From the NCBI GenBank assembly GCA_964342835.1, contig CAYFGJ010000001.1, positions 1-31,362 on the forward strand: a DNA stretch of 31,362 nucleotides, given 5' to 3'. Numbering within the stretch: the first letter of the stretch is position 1; each line of letters opens with the position of its first letter. The position numbers were made by a program, and so were the translations under genes. Shown piece by piece: positions 1-9,313 of the stretch. The notes beneath the pieces are model-generated. The model saw nothing but the letters and a program-made list of their open reading frames with translations. It did no database searches and was not told the DNA's origin. The DNA is from GCA-2716945 sp964342835. Lineage in GTDB: Bacteria > Pseudomonadota > Gammaproteobacteria > GCA-002705445 > GCA-002716945.

Positions 1-1
1 A

Positions 2-544
2 GTTATAGGAACTATGGGCCAAATTAAATCTAAAATATATCTAGTTGAAAATGAGAATCAGATAGACAATATAGTTATAAAAAATGAAAAAATAGCTTAC
101 GTTACACAAACTACTTTATCAGTAGATGATACAAAAAAAATAATAAATAAAATTAAAAGAAAATTTCCTAATATTATTTGCCCATCAAAAGATGATATAT
201 GTTACGCAACACAGAATAGACAAGATGCTGTAAAAGAAATACTCAAATTATGTGATTGTTTGATCGTTGTGGGTTCTAAAAATAGTTCTAATTCTAGACG
301 ATTAACAGAATTAGCTGAAAAAAGAAATATACCAGCATATTTAGTTGATAATAAAAATGATCTTAATATTGATAAAATAAAAACAATGAAATTTATCGGT
401 ATAACAGCAGGTGCTTCTGCCCCAGAAAAATTAATTAACGAAATTATTGAATATTTAGAAAGTTTTGGAGCATCAATAACAAACTCAGATACAAAATTGA
501 TTCAAGAACATATTACGTTTACGTTACCAAAAGAATTAAGATAG
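2..544 (+). CDS. ispH: 4-hydroxy-3-methylbut-2-enyl diphosphate reductase IspH (LytB), 5'-truncated by window edge
   Basis: This is the C-terminal part of IspH, the [4Fe-4S] enzyme of the last step of the MEP isoprenoid pathway, which reduces HMBPP to IPP and DMAPP in the cytoplasm. The open frame runs in from the window edge (codons from base 2 read V-I-G-T-M-G-Q), so the ATG at 14 is an internal Met. Seen in the translation: CPSKDDICYATQNRQ, which contains a cluster-ligand Cys, then SKNSSNSRRL in the substrate pocket, and GITAGASAP near the C-terminus. All are IspH signatures. About 180 residues are present of a usual 310. It converges on dsrR with 6 bases between the stop codons, and no hairpin terminator is visible there. 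Confidence 0.95.
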   Translation, partial: VIGTMGQIKSKIYLVENENQIDNIVIKNEKIAYVTQTTLSVDDTKKIINKIKRKFPNIICPSKDDICYATQNRQDAVKEILKLCDCLIVVGSKNSSNSRRLTELAEKRNIPAYLVDNKNDLNIDKIKTMKFIGITAGASAPEKLINEIIEYLESFGASITNSDTKLIQEHITFTLPKELR

Positions 545-550
545 TAGAAA

Positions 551-904
551 TTATAAATCATGAGTAGTATTACTATCTAAATTTTCATCTAGTGGTGAAT
601 AATTTGGATCATTTGGATTGATAAAGATAAATTGATAATTATTCTGTTCTAACTCAACATAATCTAATACACAATGCTTTAAGTGTATCATTGAATCTGG
701 TGATATAATAATTTCTATATTATTAATTTTGAGTCTTAAATCCTCCTCTTTTGATTGATCAAAACCCATCATATAATTAAATTTCCCAGTTGAATCAACA
801 CTAACACCAATACGTAAAGGCCAATTTTCAGAATTACTCTCTTTAGCAGATTTCAAAATCTGATCACAAGCATTTTGACTTATATCAAAAATTTTTTTAT
901 TCAT
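551..904 (-). CDS. dsrR: DsrR, A-type (IscA-like) scaffold lacking cluster cysteines
   Basis: A 117-residue IscA/HesB-fold protein and the last gene of the dsr cluster. In Allochromatium vinosum, DsrR has the A-type fold without the three Fe-S-binding cysteines and acts on dsr expression after transcription. Here the C-terminal CxC of IscA is also absent (the end reads IFINPNDPNYSP). The cysteines that remain (in NACDQ and KHCVLDY) are not in the IscA pattern. The start ATG overlaps the dsrN end by 8 bases, indicating translational coupling. Gene order N-R matches purple sulfur bacteria. No dsrS follows; ispH is next on the opposite strand. Confidence 0.85.
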   Translation of the reverse strand: MNKKIFDISQNACDQILKSAKESNSENWPLRIGVSVDSTGKFNYMMGFDQSKEEDLRLKINNIEIIISPDSMIHLKHCVLDYVELEQNNYQFIFINPNDPNYSPLDENLDSNTTHDL

Positions 905-2267
905 TTCTTTTATATTTATCTATAAAACTTAAAAAGTTCTCTATCCATAATGATTGTCGTGTATCTCGCATATGGCTATAAGTTGCTACTAAATTTTTAT
1001 ATAAAATACCATCAGATTTGCCATTGACACCATGACCTCTTTTTACATTATATGCATACTTATATTTTTTTTTAAAAAATTTAATATCAGAATAATGAAA
1101 TTCATGTGCATTAATATTATTTTTACTAATTGGCCAAGGATGCTTATCACTGCAATTCAAAACTACATAACCTCGTCCAACTGGCTTTGAAAACATGTTA
1201 ATTTTAGCATCAATTATACCCACCATAGGGTATGATGCCTTGTTATAAGTGATATTTTTACATAAATACATTAACCCTCCGCATTCAGCATATACTGGCT
1301 TTCCATCTTCAATAAAATTATATATTTCTTTCATCAATAATCTATTTCTAGAGATTTTATTTGCAACTGTTTCAGGAAATCCACCTCCAATAAAAAGTCC
1401 ATCTACATTTGGTAATTTTTTGTCAGTTAGAGTATTAAAAAATTTTATAGAAACTCCATAATTTCTAATTTTTTCAATATCATCTGGATAATAGAATCCA
1501 AAAGCATTGTCTAATGCGACACCTATTCTTATTGATCTAAATTTTTTCTTATTTATATAAACTTTAGATATGCTACCTCTTAATTTTTTCTTTGGATTAG
1601 GTTTGAATATTTTCTTTATGTCCACAGAATTTTTTATAATTTTTGTTATTTTATTAATAATTTCTATAGATTTATTGTTTTGAAATGTTGGTTCTAATCC
1701 TAAGTGTCTTTCGATTATGTTTAATTCTTTATTTTTATGTATAGATCCAATAATTTCAAAATCAGTATATTCTTTAATTGAGTTTATTATTTTATTCTCA
1801 TGCCTATCATTTGCTATATTATTGAGTACAACACCAAAATATTTTATTTTTTTATCAAAGTTTTTATAACCTTGTAATAATGGTGCTATACCACGTGTGG
1901 TTCCAATACAATCTATAATTAATATAACAGACAAATTTAGCAATTTTGCCAATTGTGCGTTACTATCTTTCCCAGAAATACTTAATCCATCAAATAATCC
2001 CTTATTTCCTTCAGTAAGTGATACATTGGCATTAACTGTTTTTTCTTTAAATAACTTGAGTATTTCTCTATCTGACATAGTAAAAAAATCTAAATTATAG
2101 CAAAAATTTTTACTTGCTTGTTTTAACCATAAAGGATCAATATAATCTGGACCTTTTTTAAAAACAGCAACATTTTGATTTAAGTTACTAGCTATTCCAG
2201 TTAGACCTATAGTAAGCGTTGTTTTTCCTGATGATTTTTTAGTTGATGAAACAAGATAAGAGTTCAT
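897..2267 (-). CDS. dsrN: DsrN, siroheme amidating glutamine amidotransferase (CbiA/CobB family)
   Basis: A 456-residue CobB/CbiA-type enzyme. In sulfur oxidisers DsrN amidates siroheme to the siroamide cofactor of DsrAB, using ATP and glutamine. The N-terminal P-loop (STKKSSGKTTLTIGL, about residues 7-21) belongs to the dethiobiotin-synthase-like ATPase domain. The C-terminal half is a class I glutaminase-like domain with GLFIGGGFPE and the catalytic-Cys region YAECGGLMYL, and a late His in HEFHYSD. Length fits the family. It lies 8 bases downstream of dsrP and overlaps dsrR. A cobalamin-only role (cbiA) is conceivable on homology alone, but no cobalamin genes are nearby and the dsr context decides. 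Confidence 0.9.
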   Translation of the reverse strand: MNSYLVSSTKKSSGKTTLTIGLTGIASNLNQNVAVFKKGPDYIDPLWLKQASKNFCYNLDFFTMSDREILKLFKEKTVNANVSLTEGNKGLFDGLSISGKDSNAQLAKLLNLSVILIIDCIGTTRGIAPLLQGYKNFDKKIKYFGVVLNNIANDRHENKIINSIKEYTDFEIIGSIHKNKELNIIERHLGLEPTFQNNKSIEIINKITKIIKNSVDIKKIFKPNPKKKLRGSISKVYINKKKFRSIRIGVALDNAFGFYYPDDIEKIRNYGVSIKFFNTLTDKKLPNVDGLFIGGGFPETVANKISRNRLLMKEIYNFIEDGKPVYAECGGLMYLCKNITYNKASYPMVGIIDAKINMFSKPVGRGYVVLNCSDKHPWPISKNNINAHEFHYSDIKFFKKKYKYAYNVKRGHGVNGKSDGILYKNLVATYSHMRDTRQSLWIENFLSFIDKYKRNE

Positions 2268-2275
2268 GAGAATAA

Positions 2276-3439
2276 TTAATTATTTTCATCGCTAGGAATA
2301 AATTTTAGATTAGATATCGTAGCTAGAATAATAAACAATGCTAGTGCTATACCGCCAACACCTAAAGCTATTTCATAAATCGAAGGTGTGTATGAATACA
2401 CGCCTGAGTCATAGAAAGAACTCTCGACAATTTCATGGTTAGGGAAAATATTAAGTGGAAATGCTTGTCCTCCAATAATTATTACCCAAATACCAATAAA
2501 ACCACCCACAATTACAAGCAAAGATGAGATAGATAAATTTTTGTCAGATAAAATAAAAATTGGAATAATAATCCCTAAAAATATTTGTCCAATCCAGAAT
2601 AATAATGTATAGGAACCGCCACTAAATAATATGAATAATTCATAATCAATATGTTTAGAAATATATATATTAGTAAGATGATATAATATTAAAAAATATA
2701 AATTTATATATAGAAAAATTTTTAAAAGTTTAGTAAAGCTTTTGGTAATTTCTATAGATACTATCTGTTTATTTAGTTTATATATCAAATTGAATAATAA
2801 ATAGTATATAGCAGTTCCATACAAAAGTGACATTACTATAAACAGAGGTGCTAAAATTGCAGTTGCATACGCCTCTCTTGCTATTAAAAAACCAAAAATT
2901 GAACCAGTACCAGTAGTGAGTACAATTCTCCAAATAAAAGCAAATTTACCAACAGCTTTTGAGTGTTTTTTTACAGTAAAATCTAACATTGACCATATGT
3001 ATATTACTAAAATTACAAAGAACCCACTATATAGAAAAATATTCCAAGCAAATATTGATTTAAAATTATATGTTGTCATTGCTACAATTAAACGATCTGG
3101 TCTTCCTAAATCTAAAACAAGAATTAGTAGTCCAGAAATAAGAAATGCTACAGCAAAAAGCGCAGATAACGGTGCTAATGGTTTAAACAAAGATTTATCA
3201 AAAACAGATGATAGAGTAGCTGTATTCAAAACGCCAGATGATATAACTATTAACATGACAGCAAAAACATGTGGTAATCCCCAAATTATTTGATTATTCA
3301 TTCCAGTTATATGATGCCCTTGTTCTTCCATTATATGAGCACTGAATAATCCTACTAATATAAAAATGCCTAATAGTGATAATAAAAACCAAAATATTTT
3401 CTGATCTATTTCTAATTTTGACATTAAATTACTTTTCAT
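2276..3439 (-). CDS. dsrP: DsrP, NrfD-like integral membrane subunit of DsrMKJOP
   Basis: A 387-residue polytopic membrane protein of the NrfD/PsrC family. It is the quinone-interacting membrane anchor of the DsrMKJOP transmembrane complex, working with the ferredoxin-like DsrO. About ten hydrophobic segments are visible, the first at residues 15-35 and the last near 355-377. A conserved charged region (LDLGRPDRLIVA) follows the third segment; this LGRP/R pattern is typical of NrfD proteins. It starts 2 bases after dsrO ends. A Met at residue 6 (MSKLEIDQ) is an alternative start. Confidence 0.92.
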   Translation of the reverse strand: MKSNLMSKLEIDQKIFWFLLSLLGIFILVGLFSAHIMEEQGHHITGMNNQIIWGLPHVFAVMLIVISSGVLNTATLSSVFDKSLFKPLAPLSALFAVAFLISGLLILVLDLGRPDRLIVAMTTYNFKSIFAWNIFLYSGFFVILVIYIWSMLDFTVKKHSKAVGKFAFIWRIVLTTGTGSIFGFLIAREAYATAILAPLFIVMSLLYGTAIYYLLFNLIYKLNKQIVSIEITKSFTKLLKIFLYINLYFLILYHLTNIYISKHIDYELFILFSGGSYTLLFWIGQIFLGIIIPIFILSDKNLSISSLLVIVGGFIGIWVIIIGGQAFPLNIFPNHEIVESSFYDSGVYSYTPSIYEIALGVGGIALALFIILATISNLKFIPSDENN

Positions 3440-3441
3440 TT

Positions 3442-4179
3442 TTAAAATCCAGTATATGTTACTCTTTGATTAAGTTTCAAATCAGCCCGTAATTTGATAG
3501 ATGATGAATTTTTAAGACTTTTATTAACTCTGCTTGATGTATTAGCTAAATTTCCAAATGAGATAGCCTGATGTCCTTCATCAATACAGGCCTCTTCACA
3601 AGCGGTCATCTCTTTGCCTGCGTCTAATCTACCCACACAAAAATTACAACTTTCTACACATCCTTTACCTCTTGGAGCGTTAGTTAATTGTTCAGTTAAA
3701 TTTTCATGAACAAATGATCTTGCTTTAAATGGACATGCCATCATACAATACCTACACCCTATACATGTATGCTGATTTACCATAACAATACCATCTTCAC
3801 GTCTAAATGATGCGCCTGTTGGACAAACATCGCAACATGGTGGATTTTCACAATGCTGACAAAGCATGGGCAAAATTGTAATTTTATCTGTATTGATATC
3901 TTTTATCTTAACTTTTCTTATCCATTGTGGATCAGTTTTAGGTCTATTAAATCCATAAAGTCCATTCTCTTTATTACAAGCATCTATACAAGCAGTGCAA
4001 CTATCAGCACATTTTGCAGTATCAATATGCATAGCCCAACGAGTTTTGTTAGATACTTTTTGTGCAGGAGTTTTAGCTGCGAATGTTCGCTCTGATATAG
4101 AAGGAATAATATATATAACAGCTACAGCTGAAATAGATTTGATTAAAAATTGTCTCCTGCTAGTAGATGTACTATTCAT
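3442..4179 (-). CDS. dsrO: DsrO, periplasmic tetra-[4Fe-4S] ferredoxin-like subunit
   Basis: A 245-residue iron-sulfur protein of the DmsB/PsrB/HybA type, the periplasmic electron-transfer partner of DsrP. The N-terminus has a twin-arginine motif (SRRQFLIK, residues 7-14) followed by a hydrophobic stretch, so it is predicted to be exported folded by Tat. Cysteine groups follow the four-cluster pattern: CADSCTACIDAC, CQHCENPPCCDVC, CIGCRYCMMAC, and a late group starting CVESCNFC. The start overlaps dsrJ by 8 bases. Gene order J-O-P matches other rDsr clusters. Confidence 0.93.
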   Translation of the reverse strand: MNSTSTSRRQFLIKSISAVAVIYIIPSISERTFAAKTPAQKVSNKTRWAMHIDTAKCADSCTACIDACNKENGLYGFNRPKTDPQWIRKVKIKDINTDKITILPMLCQHCENPPCCDVCPTGASFRREDGIVMVNQHTCIGCRYCMMACPFKARSFVHENLTEQLTNAPRGKGCVESCNFCVGRLDAGKEMTACEEACIDEGHQAISFGNLANTSSRVNKSLKNSSSIKLRADLKLNQRVTYTGF

Positions 4180-4639
4180 GATATTTTATGTTTAATTCTT
4201 TATTTAACTCTGAATGAACTTGAGAAATCATATTTATTTTATGTGTCTTCTTATTAAGGTATTTTTTGCTATATTTTGGTGTAGTTGCATGACATGTAAA
4301 ACAATCAATTTTTGTAGCTGTCTCAATATGACAAGTATAACAAAATTGACCCTCACTGTTTATAGGTATTGCTATACCATTCTCATCATAAGACACATGG
4401 CAATCAATGCAATTAGCCAAACTATGTTGTTTTGTTCTAATACCATCAATCACGGTTAAATCTCTATGATGATATAAAAATTCATAATGCTTTTTTCTCA
4501 TAATATCTGTAGGTTCTACACATTGTTTTAATTTATCAGCTTTTGATGATGTTGTGTGATGTTTATGATTATCATGAGAATATGAAATATTTGAGATAGT
4601 CATTGCTAGTATTAAGATGGTTCTAACAACTGAAATCAA
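4172..4639 (-). CDS. dsrJ: DsrJ, periplasmic triheme cytochrome c
   Basis: A 155-residue secreted cytochrome of the DsrMKJOP complex. Three CxxCH haem-binding motifs are present: CIDCH, CYTCH and CFTCH. An uncleaved signal or anchor helix covers about residues 4-20. DsrJ family members have one haem with unusual His/Cys ligation; the single Cys outside the haem motifs, in KQCVEPTD, fits the expected ligand. It sits between dsrL (22 bases) and dsrO (8-base overlap). A triheme cytochrome of this size with this partner Cys is essentially unique to dsr loci. Confidence 0.93.
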   Translation of the reverse strand: MISVVRTILILAMTISNISYSHDNHKHHTTSSKADKLKQCVEPTDIMRKKHYEFLYHHRDLTVIDGIRTKQHSLANCIDCHVSYDENGIAIPINSEGQFCYTCHIETATKIDCFTCHATTPKYSKKYLNKKTHKINMISQVHSELNKELNIKYHE

Positions 4640-4661
4640 TTATCTTCTCCGATGTTTAAAT

Positions 4662-6635
4662 CTATTCACCAAGACCCATTTTAATATAACCTGTAGGACA
4701 AACATCGGCACAAATATGACAGCCTATACATTTATCATAATCAGTATCAACATATCTGCCCATTGTAGATGTATCTTTTTTTACTCTGAAAACAGCATCT
4801 TGAGGACAATAAATCACGCAATTATCACACTCAAAACACATGCCGCAGCTCATACATCGTGATGCTTCTTTGATGGCATCTTCTTCGGTTAGTCCAATGA
4901 TTCTATCTTCATAATGATCTATTACTTCATCGCCAGATGGTACAGCTTCACCTCTCTTCAACCGATCTTCATGTTTAAAATGTCCTAAAAATAATTCTGT
5001 ATGTGGTATAACTTCTTGTGCTGATCTATCTTCAAAATTATGGACTACGGCTTTACTATTATCTGTTCCTCTTTGTTTGTCTGGATTATCTAATGTAGGT
5101 GCATACGTATCTGGTTGTAAATCTGTTTCTCTCAATTTTTCTAAAAGATTAAAATGATGTACATCAACTTTAGGTCTTCTTTTAAAATCTTTATTCTCAA
5201 AATAACTTTTAATGGATTGAGATGCGATAGAACCCTGTCCGATTGCAGTTGTTAAAAGATGTGGTCTAATAATGTCTCCAGCTACAAAATGCCCTTCTTT
5301 AGTTTTATGTCTATAAAACTCATCAACTTCAAAAAATCCTTTATCATTTCCTAAATCTTCTAGACCTTCTATATCTGGTGCTTGACCAATAGCTGCAACA
5401 ATCAAATCAGCTTCTATTTTTTTCTCAGTATTGTCTATTGGTTTTGGTATATTATCCTCGAACACACAATCTGCAACATATATTGCAGTAGCACGATTCG
5501 AATCATCTTTTTCAATCCTTACAGGGATTACACCATTTATAATTTTAACACCTTCATGGACAGCATCATTTACTTCTTGTTCGGCTGCAGTCATTTCTTC
5601 TTTCTTAAATAAAGATGTTAGTGTTACATCTGCGCCTTCCTTACTGGCAGCTTCAGATACATCCTGAGCCACATATCCATGAATAATACTTTCTGGTCTT
5701 TCTTGTGGTTTTAAATTTGATATATGTCCTAATCTTCTAGCAACTGATACTACATCTATAGATGTATCACCACCACCAACACATACAACTTTTTTTGAAC
5801 CAACTTTTAATCTACCATCACAAAATGCTTCTAAGAAATCCACACCGCTAATACAATTCGTTGCATCACCACCTTCTACGGGTAGAGCTTTACCATTCCA
5901 ACACCCTATTGTCCATAACACTGCATCATGAGACTTTTCTACATCTTTAAGATCTATGTCTTTGCCAACCCTTTTGTTTAAAATAGTTTCAATTCCACCT
6001 AAATTTAGTATCCTTTCGATTTCTTTGTCTAAAAGATCTCTAGGAGTTCTATAACCAGGTATACCATATTTCATCATTCCGCCAAGTTCTGATCTTTCTT
6101 CAAAAATTGTTGAACCATATCCCATTTTCCTTAATTGAAAAGCTGCTGATAAACCAGCTGGTCCACCACCAATTATTGCAACTTTTTCTTTTTTTAATTT
6201 TGGCGCTTCTTCAAATTTATAATTCTCTTTCAAAGCTGTATCACCAATATATTGTTCAACTGCATTAATTCCGACAAAATCATCAACCTCGTTTCTATTA
6301 CATCCTGTTTGGCATGGTGCAGGGCATACTCGTCCCATTTGTGATGGAAAAGGATTTGCAGCAGTAGATCTTCTAAAAGCATATTCAGACATTGATAGAT
6401 CTTTAGGTGTTTTTTCAATACCTCTTACAATTTGAAGCCAGCCACGAATATCCTCACCAGATGGACAACTACCTTGGCAAGGTGGTGTTTTATGGATATA
6501 TGTTGGACATTTATGAGAATTATCTTCATTAAAAATTTGTTCAGAAAAATCATCATAAACATGCACACCATCTTCAAATCGACGATATGTATTATCTTTC
6601 TTCATAAGATTTATTTTCTTTTCTGTATCTGTCAT
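4662..6635 (-). CDS. dsrL: DsrL, NAD(P)H:acceptor oxidoreductase of the oxidative Dsr pathway
   Basis: A 657-residue iron-sulfur flavoprotein related to the glutamate synthase small subunit. In sulfur oxidisers DsrL is the cytoplasmic partner of DsrAB and couples sulfite formation to NAD(P)+ reduction. The order of elements is: N-terminal Fe-S region (CQGSCPSGEDIRGW, then CPAPCQTGCNR), FAD-binding GGGPAGLSAAFQLR near residue 155, NAD(P)-binding CVGGGDTSIDVVSVARR, a second FAD motif (FVAGDIIRPHLLTTAIGQG), a linker, and a C-terminal double ferredoxin domain (CGMCFECDNCVIYC and CIGCHICADVC). A Met at residue 11 is an alternative start. Its presence argues strongly for oxidation rather than sulfite reduction. 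Confidence 0.94.
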   Translation of the reverse strand: MTDTEKKINLMKKDNTYRRFEDGVHVYDDFSEQIFNEDNSHKCPTYIHKTPPCQGSCPSGEDIRGWLQIVRGIEKTPKDLSMSEYAFRRSTAANPFPSQMGRVCPAPCQTGCNRNEVDDFVGINAVEQYIGDTALKENYKFEEAPKLKKEKVAIIGGGPAGLSAAFQLRKMGYGSTIFEERSELGGMMKYGIPGYRTPRDLLDKEIERILNLGGIETILNKRVGKDIDLKDVEKSHDAVLWTIGCWNGKALPVEGGDATNCISGVDFLEAFCDGRLKVGSKKVVCVGGGDTSIDVVSVARRLGHISNLKPQERPESIIHGYVAQDVSEAASKEGADVTLTSLFKKEEMTAAEQEVNDAVHEGVKIINGVIPVRIEKDDSNRATAIYVADCVFEDNIPKPIDNTEKKIEADLIVAAIGQAPDIEGLEDLGNDKGFFEVDEFYRHKTKEGHFVAGDIIRPHLLTTAIGQGSIASQSIKSYFENKDFKRRPKVDVHHFNLLEKLRETDLQPDTYAPTLDNPDKQRGTDNSKAVVHNFEDRSAQEVIPHTELFLGHFKHEDRLKRGEAVPSGDEVIDHYEDRIIGLTEEDAIKEASRCMSCGMCFECDNCVIYCPQDAVFRVKKDTSTMGRYVDTDYDKCIGCHICADVCPTGYIKMGLGE

Positions 6636-6693
6636 ATCTATATAAGTTTATTCTACTTTTCTAATAAAGCTATTATATCATAAGAAAAAACAG

Positions 6694-8193
6694 CTAAACC
6701 TCTTTTTTATTCATAATTAGAGCATTTCCTACTAATTGATGAAGACTAACAATTTGGTCTAATTCTAGTCCATAATACTGAAATACCTTAGAAAACTGGC
6801 TTTTGCATATAGCACATATAGCTGCCATGTGTGTTACGCCTCTTTCTTCGACAACTTGTTTTAGAGCTTCCATTCTAGGTAGAGCACCTTTAACTCTTAA
6901 CTCTATAAGATCATCCGTCAGTAATCCGCCTCCACCTCCGCAACAGTAAGTTTTTTCTTTTATTGTTTCTTCGTCCATATCATAATAATTATTCACGACA
7001 GATTTGATAATTTTTCTAGGAATAGAAAATTGGCCACCAATAAAACCACCCATGTTTGATGCTCTCGCTACATTACATGAATCATGGTAAGTTAAAGTCA
7101 TTTCATCATTAGCAGATTTATCAAAATCTAAAACTTTTTTATCTATTAAATCATTGGTTACTTCACAAATATGCTGTGGAATTGGATACTTACTATCTAG
7201 AAAATCAAATGGTCCTGCAAGTGTATTTAGAAAACTATATGCAACTCTCCATGCATGACCACATTCACCAAATACAATTCTTTTTACATTTAATTCTAAT
7301 GCAGCTTCTCTAATACGAAGAGCTAACTTTCGCATATTTTCATAACTCCCAATAAACATACCAAAATTAGCAGCTTCACTTGCATGAGAACTTAAAGTCC
7401 AACTAACTCCAGCTTGATGAAATACTTTCGCATATCCAATGAGTCCATCAACATGTGGTTCAGCAAAAAAATCTGCTGAAGGAGTTACTAATAATACATC
7501 TGAATCTTTTTGATCAAGTGGAAATTTAACATCAATGCCAACTTCATCTACTACATCTTCTTCTAATCCTTCTAAGGTATCTACAAGAGCAGGTTCTGGT
7601 AAGCCTAAATTATTTCCAATCTTATGAACCTTACCAATTATTTCATTACAATATTTTTGTCCAACTCCAATAGAATCCATAACTTCTCTAGCAGCCATTG
7701 ATATTTCGGCCGTATCAATTCCAATCGGACAAAAAACTGCACATCTACGGCATTGTGAGCACTGATGATAATATGAATACCATTCATCTAATACTTCTTT
7801 CGTTAGATCTTTTGCGCCTACGAGTTTAGGAAAATATTTACCAGGTAAAGTAAAATATCTTCTATAGACACTTCTCATTAAATTTTGACGACCTACAGGC
7901 ATATTGTTAGGATCTTTAGTTCCAAGATAATAATGACACTTATCTGTACAAGCACCACATTGCATACATGAATCCAAATAAACTCTTAATGAGCGATATT
8001 TTTTAAGTAAGTCACCCATTTTATCAATAGCTTTATGTTGCCAATTATCAATTAATTCTCCAGGATAACCTAATGATGACTGAAATTCTTCTTTTGACTT
8101 GAATGGGGCTATATGTGATGTAGCTTCCTTTTCTAATGCAGGTATTACAGGGTATTCTCTAATTTTTGGTATATTAAATTTATTATCAGACAT
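6694..8193 (-). CDS. dsrK: DsrK, HdrD-like catalytic Fe-S subunit of DsrMKJOP
   Basis: A 499-residue cytoplasmic iron-sulfur protein related to heterodisulfide reductase HdrD. It interacts with the DsrC trisulfide or disulfide and hands electrons to DsrM. Two [4Fe-4S] motifs are seen: CMQCGACTDKCH near residue 76 and CSQCRRCAVFC near residue 143. The C-terminal half has CCG-type elements, including HDSCNVARASN, YCCGGGGGLL and CAICKSQF, which build the non-cubane catalytic cluster in this family. It sits 12 bases after dsrM. The 58-base gap to dsrL is the longest in the cluster. Confidence 0.94.
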   Translation of the reverse strand: MSDNKFNIPKIREYPVIPALEKEATSHIAPFKSKEEFQSSLGYPGELIDNWQHKAIDKMGDLLKKYRSLRVYLDSCMQCGACTDKCHYYLGTKDPNNMPVGRQNLMRSVYRRYFTLPGKYFPKLVGAKDLTKEVLDEWYSYYHQCSQCRRCAVFCPIGIDTAEISMAAREVMDSIGVGQKYCNEIIGKVHKIGNNLGLPEPALVDTLEGLEEDVVDEVGIDVKFPLDQKDSDVLLVTPSADFFAEPHVDGLIGYAKVFHQAGVSWTLSSHASEAANFGMFIGSYENMRKLALRIREAALELNVKRIVFGECGHAWRVAYSFLNTLAGPFDFLDSKYPIPQHICEVTNDLIDKKVLDFDKSANDEMTLTYHDSCNVARASNMGGFIGGQFSIPRKIIKSVVNNYYDMDEETIKEKTYCCGGGGGLLTDDLIELRVKGALPRMEALKQVVEERGVTHMAAICAICKSQFSKVFQYYGLELDQIVSLHQLVGNALIMNKKEV

Positions 8194-8205
8194 TTATCTC
8201 ACCAT

Positions 8206-8937
8206 TTAATTTTCTATTTCTTTTGCCCACTTTGAAATATGCCTCTTATCCCTTGCAGTATCAGTTTGATTTCTAGTTGGACTGAAAAACAATCCAGGTG
8301 CATGAAGTAACTTGCTGTAAGGAAATATTATCATTAATAATATAACTAAAGTTAAATGTATTAAAAGCATAAAATCATTCGGTAATTCATGTAATTCAAA
8401 ATACATTAATCCTAAAAAAAACTGTCTAACAGCTAAAATATCAGTTTGAAACCATTTCATCATTAATCCCGTTGAGGCAATAGAAATAATCAATATCAGT
8501 AACAAATAATCAGAAGGTGAAGATATATATCTAACTCTATCTACAAATATTCTTCTACCTAATAAACCTAATAACCCAAATATCATCACATATGCACCAT
8601 AATGGCCAGCCGCTTGAATAATATCAAATGAGACCCAGAACCAAACAGGGTCAGTAAAATATTTAAGATGCCTAAATGCTGCTAAAAGCAACGCAAAATG
8701 AAAGAGCCAACTAAATAGCCAAGTCCATTTAGTCGCAGAAAATAGACTTTCAAATAATACAACTTCTTTAAAAAACCTAAAAAGAACACCTTGTTTAGTT
8801 TGGGGTGCTGGTGGTGTTGGTATTTTAAGTGGAGCTGGTATAGTAGAATACTCGTATATTCTATATGCTAGACCAACAAAAAGTATCATTGTGGCGATAT
8901 AAAACATAACTGCATATAATATCGTCACAAATGACAT
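8206..8937 (-). CDS. dsrM: DsrM, membrane diheme cytochrome b subunit
   Basis: A 243-residue NarI-like membrane protein, the haem-b quinone-oxidoreductase subunit paired with DsrK. Five or so hydrophobic segments are visible: residues 5-25, about 70-88, 105-127, 142-160 and 190-206. Histidines lie within or at the ends of the helices (LFHFALLLAAFRHL, AAGHYGAYV, LIHLTLVILL), as expected for two b-haems. A GGAGA ribosome site lies 7 bases before the ATG. The start and neighbours (dsrC before, dsrK after) are as in other rDsr clusters. Confidence 0.93.
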   Translation of the reverse strand: MSFVTILYAVMFYIATMILFVGLAYRIYEYSTIPAPLKIPTPPAPQTKQGVLFRFFKEVVLFESLFSATKWTWLFSWLFHFALLLAAFRHLKYFTDPVWFWVSFDIIQAAGHYGAYVMIFGLLGLLGRRIFVDRVRYISSPSDYLLLILIISIASTGLMMKWFQTDILAVRQFFLGLMYFELHELPNDFMLLIHLTLVILLMIIFPYSKLLHAPGLFFSPTRNQTDTARDKRHISKWAKEIEN

Positions 8938-8964
8938 TATTAATTCTCCATGTATTTAAATTTA

Positions 8965-9297
8965 CTAAACGCAACCAGTTGGTTTTGGTAATCCAGCAAA
9001 TTTACATGCTTGTTTAGCTGGTCCATATGGAAATAGTTCATATAAATATTTACTATTACCTTTATCCTTACCAAGTTTCTTAGCTACAGCTTTAGTTAAA
9101 ACACGAACAGCTGGCGCAATTTGATATTCCTCATAATATTCACGTAGAAAATTAATTATTTCCCAATGATCATCGCCTAGGGTAATATCCTCAGCTTCAG
9201 CCATGACACTAGCTACATCTTTTTCCCAATCATTTAAATTGGCAAGATAGCCTTCTTCATCAGTTTCAAGTGTTTTACCATTTACTTCAATACCCAT
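8965..9297 (-). CDS. dsrC: DsrC, sulfur-carrier protein with both C-terminal cysteines
   Basis: A 110-residue DsrC/TusE-family protein, the sulfur carrier that presents sulfur to DsrAB and forms a trisulfide used by DsrMK. The flexible C-terminal arm CKFAGLPKPTGCV keeps both redox cysteines, with ten residues between them and the last Cys next to the terminal Val. This marks it as a true DsrC rather than TusE (one Cys) or RspA (none). The N-terminal MGIEVNGKTLETDEEGYL and the central LREYYEEYQIAPAVR are family signatures. A second family member without these cysteines lies at 14689-15027. Confidence 0.97.
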   Translation of the reverse strand: MGIEVNGKTLETDEEGYLANLNDWEKDVASVMAEAEDITLGDDHWEIINFLREYYEEYQIAPAVRVLTKAVAKKLGKDKGNSKYLYELFPYGPAKQACKFAGLPKPTGCV

Positions 9298-9313
9298 ATT
9301 AGTCTCCTATTTT

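Noticed and set aside
5382..5667. Plus-strand open frames within dsrL, and similar frames opposite other dsr genes
   Set aside because: They lie antisense to well-supported genes, have no ribosome sites, and their composition is that of reverse-complement shadows.
6671..6676. TATAAT-like -10 in the dsrK-dsrL gap on the minus strand
   Set aside because: No acceptable -35 lies 16-18 bases upstream, and such hexamers are common in DNA this AT-rich.
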